Shown here piece after piece: positions 6,468-6,512 of a DNA stretch of 6,512 nt. Within the stretch, counting starts at the first letter, position 1. Every line of letters starts with the position of its first letter. Both the position numbers and the translations under genes were made by a program. Below the pieces are notes generated by a model. That model did no database searches, was not told where the DNA came from, and was given only the letters and a program-made list of their open reading frames with translations. The stretch covers positions 1-6,512 of the forward strand of contig CAKKSJ010000129.1 in assembly GCA_919902965.1 (NCBI GenBank), given 5' to 3'. This stretch comes from Burkholderiales bacterium (GTDB lineage Bacteria > Pseudomonadota > Gammaproteobacteria > Burkholderiales > SG8-39).

Positions 6468-6496
6468 ACGTTACTACCGCGGCACGCAGGTGTCAA
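6468..6496 (-). promoter_or_regulatory. Sigma-70 promoter of the metZ riboswitch transcript
   Basis: On the minus strand a perfect -35 hexamer TTGACA (6496-6491) is followed by a 17-base spacer and TAACGT (6473-6468) as a -10 that keeps the key first, second and sixth positions. The predicted start is near G6461, exactly the first base of riboswitch helix P1. The leader would be about 136 nucleotides. The -10 is weak; the perfect -35, ideal spacing and fit with the RNA 5' end support the call. Confidence 0.7.
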
Positions 6497-6512
6497 ATAT
6501 CGATTGGGCGGG

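Overview
The window looks like a chromosomal housekeeping segment of a moderately GC-rich Gram-negative bacterium, most likely a betaproteobacterium. LpxH (lipid A synthesis) and two exported proteins show a Gram-negative envelope. The order cysS / TPR protein / L,D-transpeptidase / ppiA / ppiB / lpxH, followed by a convergent metZ, is one I associate with Betaproteobacteria. The taxonomic call is an inference from gene content; no rRNA or other marker is present.

Layout. Positions 1-698 (minus strand) hold the N-terminal 232 codons of cysteinyl-tRNA synthetase, cut by the window edge. A 156-bp divergent spacer with an extended -10 promoter leads into a rightward block. The first gene, 855-1895, encodes an exported TPR protein with an NTF2-like C-terminal domain. 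The second, 1876-3087, overlaps it by 20 bp and encodes an exported YkuD-type L,D-transpeptidase with a similar C-terminal domain. After 141 bp come two tandem cyclophilins, a periplasmic one (ppiA, 3229-3804) and a cytoplasmic one (ppiB, 3815-4306), only 10 bp apart. Then comes the UDP-2,3-diacylglucosamine hydrolase lpxH (4396-5124). This block is envelope-centred: peptidoglycan cross-linking, periplasmic protein folding and lipid A synthesis.

From the right edge leftwards runs a complete methionine-biosynthesis control unit. It has a promoter with a perfect TTGACA -35 box (6468-6496), an RNA matching the SAM-II riboswitch (6386-6461), an intrinsic terminator with an eight-U tract (6346-6381), and metZ (5153-6325), which makes homocysteine from an activated homoserine and sulfide. 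The 3' strand of the riboswitch pseudoknot can instead pair with the 5' arm of the terminator. This gives a mutually exclusive antiterminator and predicts that metZ is turned off by premature termination when SAM is abundant. The aptamer also carries an extra hairpin between P1 and the A-rich loop that the minimal SAM-II fold lacks.

The metZ leader is the most interesting part of the window. Second is the repeated TPR-like plus NTF2-like architecture in the two adjacent envelope genes. I saw no mobile elements, CRISPR arrays, tRNA or rRNA genes.
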